Source: Treponema sp. (GTDB lineage Bacteria; Spirochaetota; Spirochaetia; Treponematales; Breznakiellaceae). From it: DNA of 7,327 bases. The position numbers and the translations under genes were made by a program. Numbering within the stretch: the first letter of the stretch is position 1; every line of letters starts with the position of its first letter. The notes beneath the pieces are model-generated. The model was not told the DNA's origin. It did not search any database and saw only the letters and a program-made list of their open reading frames with translations. Shown one piece after another: positions 1 to 5,293 of the stretch. The stretch lies in assembly GCA_031273835.1 (NCBI GenBank), contig JAISRD010000139.1, forward strand, positions 1 through 7,327, given 5' to 3'.

Positions 1-597
1 CGCTTCTTCCCGGGTCTTTTCCAACTGCCGCCGCTGTTCATCGTAGAGGCGGAAATGCAGGAACATGGTAAGACCCAGGGCGGCGCTCACGGTGATAAAC
101 GCCGTTATCACATCGGTTAAAAATTGTTCCTCGGTTTCAAAAAAATGAACGCTGCCGGGCCGCCGATACGCGTAAAGGCAAACCCCCGTATAGACCAGCA
201 GTTCCAAAACCGTCATTAAAAAAGCCGGCCGGCCCTGCAGCATAAACACGGTAAACACCGCCGCAAAAACAAAAAAGACCGGCATCCCGCTGTGGTAGCC
301 CCCGGCGGTAAAAAACATCACCGGAAAAAACAGGATAAAAACAACCGTAATGGTAATGATATAGCAGACCTGGTAACGCCCCGTGCGGTTTGAATAGTAC
401 AGGAGGGCGGCGGCCAATAAAAACGAAAAAAGACAGCTCAGACTATTCATCATGGCCGCCCCGGTGAAAGGTCCCAATACCGCCACCACCAGGCTTATCA
501 GCGCCCCGGCCACGGCCAGCACATTAAAAAGCCGTATCCGGTATTCCAGTTCCCTGCGGAAGAAGGTGTGCAGAAAAGTACGCCATATTCGTTTCAT
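1..597 (-). CDS. Membrane sensor, probably sensor histidine kinase (N-terminal part, runs off left edge)
   Basis: Reading the minus strand from the ATG at 597 gives 199 uninterrupted codons that continue past the window edge, so the gene is partial by position, not broken. The product starts MKRIWRTFLHTFFRRELEYR, then has about six hydrophobic segments (roughly residues 23-43, 47-67, 76-97, 104-120, 124-143 and 160-182), followed by a charged helical stretch (YDEQRRQLEKTREEA) typical of the linker into a dimerisation/kinase domain. The segment around residues 98-120 (GGYHSGMPVFFVFAAVF) resembles the membrane sensor region of histidine kinases from clostridia and treponemes. The kinase domain itself lies outside the window, so the histidine kinase call is inference; a diguanylate cyclase or other signalling output is possible. 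It lies downstream of the oxidoreductase operon on the same strand, but 213 bp away, so it is probably transcribed separately. No well-spaced ribosome binding site precedes the ATG. Confidence 0.72.
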   Translation of the reverse strand, partial: MKRIWRTFLHTFFRRELEYRIRLFNVLAVAGALISLVVAVLGPFTGAAMMNSLSCLFSFLLAAALLYYSNRTGRYQVCYIITITVVFILFFPVMFFTAGGYHSGMPVFFVFAAVFTVFMLQGRPAFLMTVLELLVYTGVCLYAYRRPGSVHFFETEEQFLTDVITAFITVSAALGLTMFLHFRLYDEQRRQLEKTREEA

Positions 598-604
598 GCC
601 TTAC

Positions 605-635
605 ATGGTATCACGGATGTTGCGGTTTGTTACAA
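605..635 (-). promoter_or_regulatory. Weak candidate promoter for the left-edge sensor gene
   Basis: On the minus strand a TTGTAA (635-630, 4/6 to the -35 consensus) lies 19 bp before TACCAT (610-605, 4/6), which is preceded by TG as in an extended -10. An alternative -10, GATACC (612-607), has ideal 17-bp spacing but only 3/6 matches. Either choice puts the transcription start within a few bases of the ATG at 597. The only purine-rich motif, AAGG, is one base from the ATG, too close for a normal Shine-Dalgarno interaction. Confidence 0.25.
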
Positions 636-642
636 GGTTTTT

Positions 643-801
643 TTAATAAGGGGGAGCATCTTTACTCCGTGCTCCATTCCGGTCTATTCCGCCCCATACG
701 CATAGATGAGGACTGACGGTTTTTGATACGTTCAAGGCTTCGATCTTTGCCGCTTCTTTCTTGAATCCAATTTCCCTGGCTTTGCCGGGGGTAGTTGACA
801 C
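643..801 (-). other. Doubtful 52-codon open frame downstream of the gamma subunit
   Basis: From a GTG at 801 to a TAA at 643-645 the minus strand is open for 52 codons (VSTTPGKAREIGFKKEAAKI, ending KDAPPY). It is in the same frame as the gamma subunit gene, beginning 9 bp after that gene's TAA. An AGGA lies only about 2 nt before the GTG, which is tight. I recognise no domain. It could be a small gene, a decayed gene fragment, or a chance open frame in GC-rich DNA. The gamma subunit is already of normal family length without it. Confidence 0.15.
653..675. other. Stem-loop in the spacer after the oxidoreductase operon
   Basis: GGAGCA (653-658) and TGCTCC (670-675) form a perfect 6-bp stem around an 11-nt loop. 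It lies 136 bp beyond the stop of the gamma subunit gene on the minus strand, where an operon terminator could be. The strand reading out of the operon continues with CCCTTATTAAAA, which is not a clear T-run, so it is at best an atypical or factor-assisted terminator. It could also be an RNA-end-stabilising hairpin. Confidence 0.35.
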
Positions 802-810
802 GGTCCTGCC

Positions 811-1347
811 TTACACGGCGTCCCAACCCGCCCGGATGGCGTCCACATTGGCGGGAATAAACCTATGCTTGTCCGGGGGGAAAAAGTGTTTCAGTATGGC
901 CTCCGCCTCGGTGAGGGCCAGGGCGCCGGTAAGGCGGGCCATGGCGCCCAGGGCGACCATGTTGGCAAAACGGACGTGGCCGATTTTTTCAGCCAGGCCG
1001 CCGGCTTCAAGCGTAACGGTTTTAATGCCCCTCCGTTTGGGACTTTCCTTAACCAGGGAGGAATTCACCAGCAGCAGGCCCCCCTCCCTGAGTATGCCCT
1101 CACAGAGCGGCAGGGAGTCGCCGTTCATCACCAGCGCCGAATCGGGGGCGGTAACCAGGGGGCTGGCAATTTCACCGTCGGAAACGATTACCCCGGCCCG
1201 GGCGATGCCGCCCCGTTTTTCCGCGCCGTAAAACGGGAAAAAGCTGACGTTCTTGCCCTCCTTCATGGCGCAGTACACCCAGATCTGTCCCAGGGAGATG
1301 ATGCCCTGTCCGCCGAAGCCCGCAAAAAAGGATTTTTCCGTCATCAC
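811..1347 (-). CDS. korC: 2-oxoacid:ferredoxin oxidoreductase, gamma subunit
   Basis: The 178-residue product is the gamma (KorC/POR gamma-type) subunit of a 2-oxoacid:ferredoxin oxidoreductase. This cytoplasmic enzyme oxidatively decarboxylates 2-oxoacids with CoA and ferredoxin to acyl-CoA, CO2 and reduced ferredoxin. The family signature FGGQGI is at residues 11-16, and YGAEKRGGIARAGVIVSD at about 40-57 corresponds to the usual YG.EMRGG..... block. Here Lys replaces the common Met, and IARA replaces the usual TANC-like residues, a modest divergence. Length fits a stand-alone gamma subunit of about 180-190 residues. The start ATG overlaps the stop of the beta gene (ATGA, 4 bp), indicating translational coupling. 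A second ATG follows immediately and could also be used. It is the last gene of the four-gene operon. The family assignment is firm; substrate preference cannot be read from this subunit. Confidence 0.93.
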   Translation of the reverse strand: MMTEKSFFAGFGGQGIISLGQIWVYCAMKEGKNVSFFPFYGAEKRGGIARAGVIVSDGEIASPLVTAPDSALVMNGDSLPLCEGILREGGLLLVNSSLVKESPKRRGIKTVTLEAGGLAEKIGHVRFANMVALGAMARLTGALALTEAEAILKHFFPPDKHRFIPANVDAIRAGWDAV

Positions 1348-2135
1348 GCGGCCCCCCGGTCTTTGGGGAGGCCCGCCGTGGTGCTCTCCGTTTCCAGTTT
1401 GTTTTTTATTTCCCCCAGGGGGTAGGCGCTTATCATATTTTCCTCAAGCCATTCCACGGCCTTTACCGGGTCCATGCCCCAATTGGTGGGACAGGGGGAG
1501 AGTACCTCCACCATGGTAAAACCGGTCCCTGACATCTGGGCCTCGAAGGCCTTCCTGATATAGCCCCTGGTTTTCCGCACATTGGCCGCGTTGTTTACCG
1601 CCCCCCGGGCTATATAGCGGGTTCCCTCAAGCTGGGCGAGGAGCTCGCAGACCCGTATGGGGTAGCCCATGCCCGCCGTCCCGGGGTCCCGGCCGTTGGG
1701 GGCCGTGGCGGCCCTCTGGCCCACCAGGGTTGTGGGGGCCATCTGCCCGCCGGTCATGCCGTAGATGGCGTTGTTTACAAAGATCGTGGTGAATTTTTCC
1801 CCCCGGTTGGCGGCGTGGATCATTTCGGCGGTTCCGATGGCCGCCAGGTCCCCGTCCCCCTGGTAGCAGATTACCAGATGATCCGGCAGCACCCGTTTGA
1901 TCCCCGTGGCCGCCGCCGGGGTCCTTCCGTGGGCGGGCTGTACCGAATCAAAGTCAAAGTAAAGATCCGCCCAGATAGCGCAACCCACGGGGTTGGTAAT
2001 AAGCGCCCGCTGCCGGAGGCCCATTTCATCGATCAGTTCCGTGATGATCCGGTGTATTACCCCGTGTCCGCAGCCCCCGCAGTACTTGGTCTGTACCCGG
2101 TAAAGGCTCTCGGGATACCCGTATAATTTCTTCAT
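1344..2135 (-). CDS. korB: 2-oxoacid:ferredoxin oxidoreductase, beta subunit (thiamine diphosphate-binding)
   Basis: This 263-residue subunit carries the thiamine diphosphate/Mg site and the proximal [4Fe-4S] cluster of the enzyme. The cofactor motif is visible as GDGD at residues 93-96 followed by VNNAIYGMTGGQ at about 120-131. Four cysteines, C19 and C22 (in CGGCGH), C52 (in NPVGCAIW) and C215 (in SPCPTNWG), sit where this family places its cluster ligands, so the electron-transfer site looks intact. The length is slightly below that of typical beta subunits (about 250-300) and nothing appears missing. A GAGG at 2142-2145, 6 nt before the ATG, supports the start. The gene begins 17 bp after the alpha subunit stop and ends in a 4-bp overlap with gamma. 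It could serve a 2-oxoglutarate, branched-chain or general 2-oxoacid enzyme; the operon layout does not settle which. Confidence 0.94.
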   Translation of the reverse strand: MKKLYGYPESLYRVQTKYCGGCGHGVIHRIITELIDEMGLRQRALITNPVGCAIWADLYFDFDSVQPAHGRTPAAATGIKRVLPDHLVICYQGDGDLAAIGTAEMIHAANRGEKFTTIFVNNAIYGMTGGQMAPTTLVGQRAATAPNGRDPGTAGMGYPIRVCELLAQLEGTRYIARGAVNNAANVRKTRGYIRKAFEAQMSGTGFTMVEVLSPCPTNWGMDPVKAVEWLEENMISAYPLGEIKNKLETESTTAGLPKDRGAA

Positions 2136-2152
2136 AAGTTACCTCGGTTGTC

Positions 2153-3280
2153 TCAATTTCCCAGAATCTTTCTGATTTCGGCGAATACTTCTTCTTCCGT
2201 GGGGATAACGCCCCCCGAATGGCCCAGAAGATGCACCGGCGCACGGGGCGAAGCCGCGGCGCTTTCCAGGGTGGAGAGTTTTACATCCTCCACCAGCTGG
2301 CCCAGGCTCATCTCCACGGTCAGTATGGGGTTTCCCGATTCGGCGATACTCCCCAGGGCCCCGTAGGGGAAGGGCCACAGCGTAACGGGCCTGAAAAGGC
2401 CGATTTTAAGCCCCGCCTTTTCGGCAAGCTGCCTGGCCCCCATGCATACCCGGGCGCTGGTACCGTAAGCCGCCAGGGTCAGTTCCGCCTCCGGGGGATC
2501 AAAGGCGGGGCCCCCCGTAAGGACGGAACCATCCGGCCCGGTATACTCAAACCGGGTTTCGTTTATTTTGATTTCCTCATAGCGCTTAAAACGGGCCCTG
2601 GTTGTTTCTTCCAGTTCTTCCGGCACCAGATGTATCGAGGTAATATGCCGGGCTTCGCGGTCCTTCATATTGCCCACAATCCAGTCCCGCTTGGGATAAT
2701 CCGCGGGATTTTTTTCTTCGGGAAGGGTGAGTCCCTCCATCATCTGCCCCAGCATGCCGTCGGCCTGAACGATTACCGGTATGCGGTACTTGTCCGCCAA
2801 ATCAAAGGCCTCGTAGGTAAAATCGGCGCATTCCTGAACGCTCTTCGGGGCCAATACCAGGCAATAGTAGTCCCCGTGGCCGCCCCCACGGGTGGACTGA
2901 AAATAATCCGCCTGGGAAGGGGCTATGGAACCGAGCCCCGGCCCGCCCCGGACCACATTGACCAGCACCAGGGGAATATCCGCCCCCGCCGCGTAGGACA
3001 TGCCTTCCTGTTTAAGGCTGATACCGGGGCTGGAGGAGGAAGTCATGGACCGCGCCCCGGCGCAGGACGCCCCGTAGACCATGTTGATAGCCGCCGTTTC
3101 GCTTTCTGCCTGGATAAAGATCCGGCCCTTTTCAAGCATGTGCTTTGCCATATAGGCGGTTATTTCATTTTGGGGTGTGATGGGATAACCGAAATAAGCG
3201 CCGCATCCGGCCCTGATGGCCGCTTCGCCTATGGCGTCGTTTCCCTTCATTAAAACTTTATCGAAAACCTTGTCGTTCAC
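2153..3280 (-). CDS. vorB: 2-oxoacid:ferredoxin oxidoreductase, alpha subunit (VorB-like)
   Basis: The 375-residue product is the alpha subunit, resembling proteins annotated as 3-methyl-2-oxobutanoate (2-oxoisovalerate) dehydrogenase subunit VorB and KorA. The N-terminal pyrimidine-binding domain holds MKGNDAIGEAAIRAG (from about residue 11) and the YPITP motif (about 32-36). It continues with AESETAAINMVYGASCAGAR, the serine-rich MTSSSSPGISLKQEG and GGPGLGSIAPSQADYFQ. The C-terminal part (about 260-375) is the transketolase-C-like domain. I place the start at GTG 3280 because AGGAG at 3287-3291 is 6 nt upstream. A TTG one codon earlier (3283) is also in frame but only 3 nt from that site. 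Nine bases separate it from the ferredoxin stop, and the Shine-Dalgarno overlaps that stop codon, implying coupled translation. Valine/2-oxoisovalerate specificity is family-level inference; pyruvate or 2-oxoglutarate cannot be excluded. Confidence 0.94.
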   Translation of the reverse strand: MNDKVFDKVLMKGNDAIGEAAIRAGCGAYFGYPITPQNEITAYMAKHMLEKGRIFIQAESETAAINMVYGASCAGARSMTSSSSPGISLKQEGMSYAAGADIPLVLVNVVRGGPGLGSIAPSQADYFQSTRGGGHGDYYCLVLAPKSVQECADFTYEAFDLADKYRIPVIVQADGMLGQMMEGLTLPEEKNPADYPKRDWIVGNMKDREARHITSIHLVPEELEETTRARFKRYEEIKINETRFEYTGPDGSVLTGGPAFDPPEAELTLAAYGTSARVCMGARQLAEKAGLKIGLFRPVTLWPFPYGALGSIAESGNPILTVEMSLGQLVEDVKLSTLESAAASPRAPVHLLGHSGGVIPTEEEVFAEIRKILGN

Positions 3281-3286
3281 CAATAA

Positions 3287-3291
3287 CTCCT
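3287..3291 (-). promoter_or_regulatory. Ribosome binding site deciding the alpha-subunit start
   Basis: AGGAG on the minus strand overlaps the TAG stop of the ferredoxin gene (3290-3292). It lies 6 nt from GTG (3280) and only 3 nt from the adjacent TTG (3283). The spacing favours GTG as the true initiator, which is why the shorter version was chosen. Confidence 0.75.
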
Positions 3292-3511
3292 AAGCGCTCA
3301 TATCGTAGACGCTGATACAGACATCGGGGCATACTTCGTAGCAGTTCCCGCAGGCGATACATTTTTCCGCCAGAACGGCCCTGCAGGGATAAATTCCCCC
3401 CTGGTTGAGTTCCGTATCCCTTTCCAGCGCCTTAACGGGGCAGGCCCGGATACACAGGTAACAGCCCTTGCACAGTTCCCTGTCAATGACAATTTTTCCT
3501 TTTCTGGCCAT
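3290..3511 (-). CDS. Two-cluster 4Fe-4S ferredoxin, delta subunit of the oxidoreductase
   Basis: This 73-residue protein is a bacterial-type 2[4Fe-4S] ferredoxin. Cysteines 14, 17, 20 and 24 (CxxCxxCxxxCP) and 51, 54, 57 and 61 (CxxCxxCxxxCPD) give two complete cluster-binding motifs. Extra cysteines at 43 and 65 are not needed for them. As the first gene of the operon it is best read as the delta (KorD-type) subunit that carries electrons from the thiamine diphosphate core to free ferredoxin, not as a general soluble ferredoxin. The longer-than-minimal linker between the two motifs (about 26 residues) matches oxidoreductase-associated ferredoxins. The start ATG has AGGAG at 3517-3521, 5 nt upstream. 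No signal peptide or membrane segment is present. Confidence 0.93.
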   Translation of the reverse strand: MARKGKIVIDRELCKGCYLCIRACPVKALERDTELNQGGIYPCRAVLAEKCIACGNCYEVCPDVCISVYDMSA

Positions 3512-3533
3512 CAGGTCTCCTTTGGATAGTACA

Positions 3534-3548
3534 GCCGGCGTTTCCGGC
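3534..3548 (-). other. Short hairpin in the leader of the oxidoreductase operon
   Basis: GCCGG (3534-3538) and CCGGC (3544-3548) form a 5-bp GC-only stem around a 5-nt loop, inside the predicted leader and 13 bases above the ribosome binding site. It may stabilise the mRNA 5' region; no known riboswitch fold is apparent. Confidence 0.3.
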
Positions 3549-3574
3549 GGATTATTTCTGCGATGGAATAAATA

Positions 3575-3603
3575 ATCATATACAAAGTACTCTTTTTTTT
3601 CTA
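3575..3603 (-). promoter_or_regulatory. Candidate sigma70-type promoter of the oxidoreductase operon
   Basis: On the minus strand TAGAAA (3603-3598, 4/6 to TTGACA) and TATGAT (3580-3575, 5/6 to TATAAT) are separated by exactly 17 bp. The predicted start near 3568 would leave a leader of about 57 nt before the ferredoxin ATG. The spacer begins inside a run of eight A (T3593-3600 on the plus strand). Confidence 0.5.
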
Positions 3604-3609
3604 CTGTGG

Positions 3610-3614
3610 GGAGG
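3610..3614 (+). promoter_or_regulatory. Ribosome binding site of the glycosylase-like gene
   Basis: GGAGG within a G-rich run lies 7 nt before the ATG at 3622 and fixes that start. No convincing -10/-35 pair for this gene was found on the plus strand in the 110-bp divergent region. Confidence 0.7.
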
Positions 3615-3621
3615 GGGTGCG

Positions 3622-4359
3622 ATGAATAAAAAAAACTGGGCCGCTTTTCAAGCCGTCCTGAAACGGTACAGGGATTATACGGGGGATCTTGCGAAAAATA
3701 CCCCCGGTCTTGCCGGGCAGATTCAGCGCCTGGTGGATGAGCGGCAGGGCCCCTCTTACCGGGTGGAAACCCCGGTGGTTTATAACGGCGCCCTTGCAGA
3801 TATAGGACCCTCCGACGAAATCAAGCTGATCCTGGCGGCGGATAATCCGGGCAGACGGGAACAGGCCGCGGAAAACCGCCGTTACCTGGTGGGCCCCTCG
3901 GGGAAGATCGCCGAAAATTTTTTCCGGAAAAACCCCGGCCTGGGTATCGATTTCAGGAAAAACGTGCTCATCCTGAACAAGACCCCCATACATACCCCCC
4001 GTACGGCGGAACTTAGGGAACTGTGCCGCCTGGGGGGCGAAAAAACCGCCGCCGCGGTGCTTTCGTCCCAGCGGGTCATGGCGGAACTGCTGCTTGCCTT
4101 TCACAGGGCCCTCGGCGGGCCCGTGTGGATTATCGGCTATTCGGAGATGAAAAAAGGGGGTGTCTTTGAAGCCTACACGGAAACCCTCAAAGCCCTCTAT
4201 GCCCCGGAGCCGTTACGGGAAAAGCTTTTTTTCTACCGCCATTTTTCGATGAACCAGTTTACGATTGATCTCTCTAAACAGGCCGGGGAGGGCGGGGACC
4301 TCGCCGGAAGCCTTGAACGTATCGGCGCGGCCTACCGTATGCGGACCCTGGGCTGGTAA
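3622..4359 (+). CDS. Putative uracil-DNA glycosylase superfamily protein
   Basis: The 245-residue product lacks a signal peptide and membrane segments. Three blocks recall the uracil-DNA glycosylase fold. LILAADNPGRREQAAENRRY (69-88), followed by LVGPSGKIAENFF, parallels the PG..E......F.G.AG..L active-site segment of family 4/5 enzymes. VLILNKTPIHTP (115-126) parallels the following strand and N-x-x-P segment. VWIIGYSEM (168-176) with FFYRHFSMNQF (203-213) parallels the C-terminal strand and H-x-S DNA-intercalation loop, here with H207 and S209. The match is by motif order only, and the N-terminal 65 residues are unassigned. If correct, it would excise uracil or another damaged base, or be a catalytically altered relative: a Asp/Asn/Glu stands where families differ in mechanism. 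It is divergent from the oxidoreductase operon and apparently monocistronic, with no repair genes nearby. A general hypothetical protein is the fallback. Confidence 0.55.
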   Translation: MNKKNWAAFQAVLKRYRDYTGDLAKNTPGLAGQIQRLVDERQGPSYRVETPVVYNGALADIGPSDEIKLILAADNPGRREQAAENRRYLVGPSGKIAENFFRKNPGLGIDFRKNVLILNKTPIHTPRTAELRELCRLGGEKTAAAVLSSQRVMAELLLAFHRALGGPVWIIGYSEMKKGGVFEAYTETLKALYAPEPLREKLFFYRHFSMNQFTIDLSKQAGEGGDLAGSLERIGAAYRMRTLGW

Positions 4360-4365
4360 GCCATG

Positions 4366-4382
4366 CTCAGGAAACCCCTGAG
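4366..4382 (+). other. Small stem-loop after the glycosylase-like gene
   Basis: CTCAGG (4366-4371) pairs with CCTGAG (4377-4382) around a 5-nt loop, starting 7 bp beyond the TAA. No T-run follows, so it is not a canonical intrinsic terminator, although its position suits an RNA 3' end. Confidence 0.3.
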
Positions 4383-4421
4383 GATCCCCGGAATTACCGC
4401 TTATATTTTCGCCGTATATGA

Positions 4422-4451
4422 TGGACAGGGGGGATTTCGTTTTACTATAAT
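4422..4451 (+). promoter_or_regulatory. Strong sigma70-type promoter directly abutting the lipase gene
   Basis: TGGACA (4422-4427, 5/6 to TTGACA) and a perfect TATAAT (4446-4451) are 18 bp apart. Transcription would start near 4458, giving a leader of about 5 nt before the ATG at 4463, too short for any Shine-Dalgarno element. None is visible between the -10 box and the ATG. Confidence 0.7.
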
Positions 4452-4462
4452 AAAAGTATCAG

Positions 4463-5254
4463 ATGCCGGATAAAAAAGAAGTATTACAATACCCTGTTAT
4501 ATTGGTTCATGGGGTCGCCATCCACGACAGAAAGGGCCTGCTGGAACCCTGGGGCAGAATCCCGAAGGTATTAAAACAATACGGGGTCAATGTCTTTTTG
4601 GGAAACACCGACGCGTGGGGGGACTATGAATCGAACGCGGAAATACTCAAGGGGACAATCGGGAAAATCCTTGAAACCACCAACAGGGAAAAGGTGAATA
4701 TCATCGCCCATTCCAAGGGAGGTATAGACAGCCGCTATTTAATCTGGAGATACGGTTTCGGCGCCAAGATCGCCAGCTTAACCACCCTATCAACCCCCCA
4801 TCACGGCTCTGAGATTGCCGATTTAATATACAAACAAAAAATAATTCATACCAGGCACGGAAGAAAAATTATAGAGGTCTTTAGTAAGTTATACGGCGAT
4901 AAAAACCCCAATATGTACAATGTAACTTATCAATTGACCACCGGACACATGAAGGGGTTTAACGAAAAAGTAAAGCCGGACCCCCGGGTGTATTATCAGA
5001 ATTTCTGCGTCCTCATGAATAACGCCTTTGACGATTTAAAGTTCTTTGTTACCTATAACTTCCTAAAGGGCATAAGCGGAAAAAACGACGGCGTGGTAAG
5101 CAAAGCCTCGGCGGACTGGGAAAAGGGCGCCGTTGAGATATGGGGGGTCTCCCATGATGAGATTATCGACCGCAAGCGGAAAAAGATTTCCGGAATGGAT
5201 ATCCCGTCGATTTACATAGATATGGTAAACAAATTGGCTGAAAAGGGGTTTTGA
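4463..5254 (+). CDS. Alpha/beta hydrolase, triacylglycerol lipase/esterase-like
   Basis: The 263-residue product is an alpha/beta hydrolase of the bacterial lipase type, which hydrolyses carboxyl esters such as acylglycerols. YPVILVHGV (10-18) is the first strand with the oxyanion-hole HG. IIAHSKGGIDSRY (80-92) is the nucleophile elbow with Ser84, in the form AHSKGG instead of GHSxGG. STPHHGSEIAD (110-120) is the conserved T-P-H-x-G segment. Asp209 (SGKNDGVV) and His231 (GVSHDEII) complete the triad. There is no evident signal peptide, so a cytoplasmic or non-classically exported enzyme is expected, unusual for a lipase. ATG 4463 is the only plausible start: a TAA lies in frame at 4451-4453 and the next candidate would remove the first strand. 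The gene is AT-richer than its neighbours (sampled lines about 30-47% GC, against 57-68% in neighbouring genes), suggesting later acquisition. Its natural substrate is unknown. Confidence 0.85.
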   Translation: MPDKKEVLQYPVILVHGVAIHDRKGLLEPWGRIPKVLKQYGVNVFLGNTDAWGDYESNAEILKGTIGKILETTNREKVNIIAHSKGGIDSRYLIWRYGFGAKIASLTTLSTPHHGSEIADLIYKQKIIHTRHGRKIIEVFSKLYGDKNPNMYNVTYQLTTGHMKGFNEKVKPDPRVYYQNFCVLMNNAFDDLKFFVTYNFLKGISGKNDGVVSKASADWEKGAVEIWGVSHDEIIDRKRKKISGMDIPSIYIDMVNKLAEKGF

Positions 5255-5293
5255 AGGGAATACCTGTCATACCCCCCGATTGGACTAAGGCCC

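Noticed and set aside
865..1425. 186-codon plus-strand frame opposite the gamma subunit gene
   Set aside because: Shadow of korC and the end of korB; no recognisable domain and no ribosome binding site context.
2219..3253. 344-codon plus-strand frame opposite the alpha subunit gene
   Set aside because: It is antisense to a gene with unmistakable family motifs, and its translation shows no domain. Long antisense frames are expected in GC-rich DNA.
3601..4104. 167-codon minus-strand frame opposite the glycosylase-like gene
   Set aside because: It lacks domain signals and overlaps the promoter region, whereas the plus-strand frame has a well-placed GGAGG and motif-like blocks.
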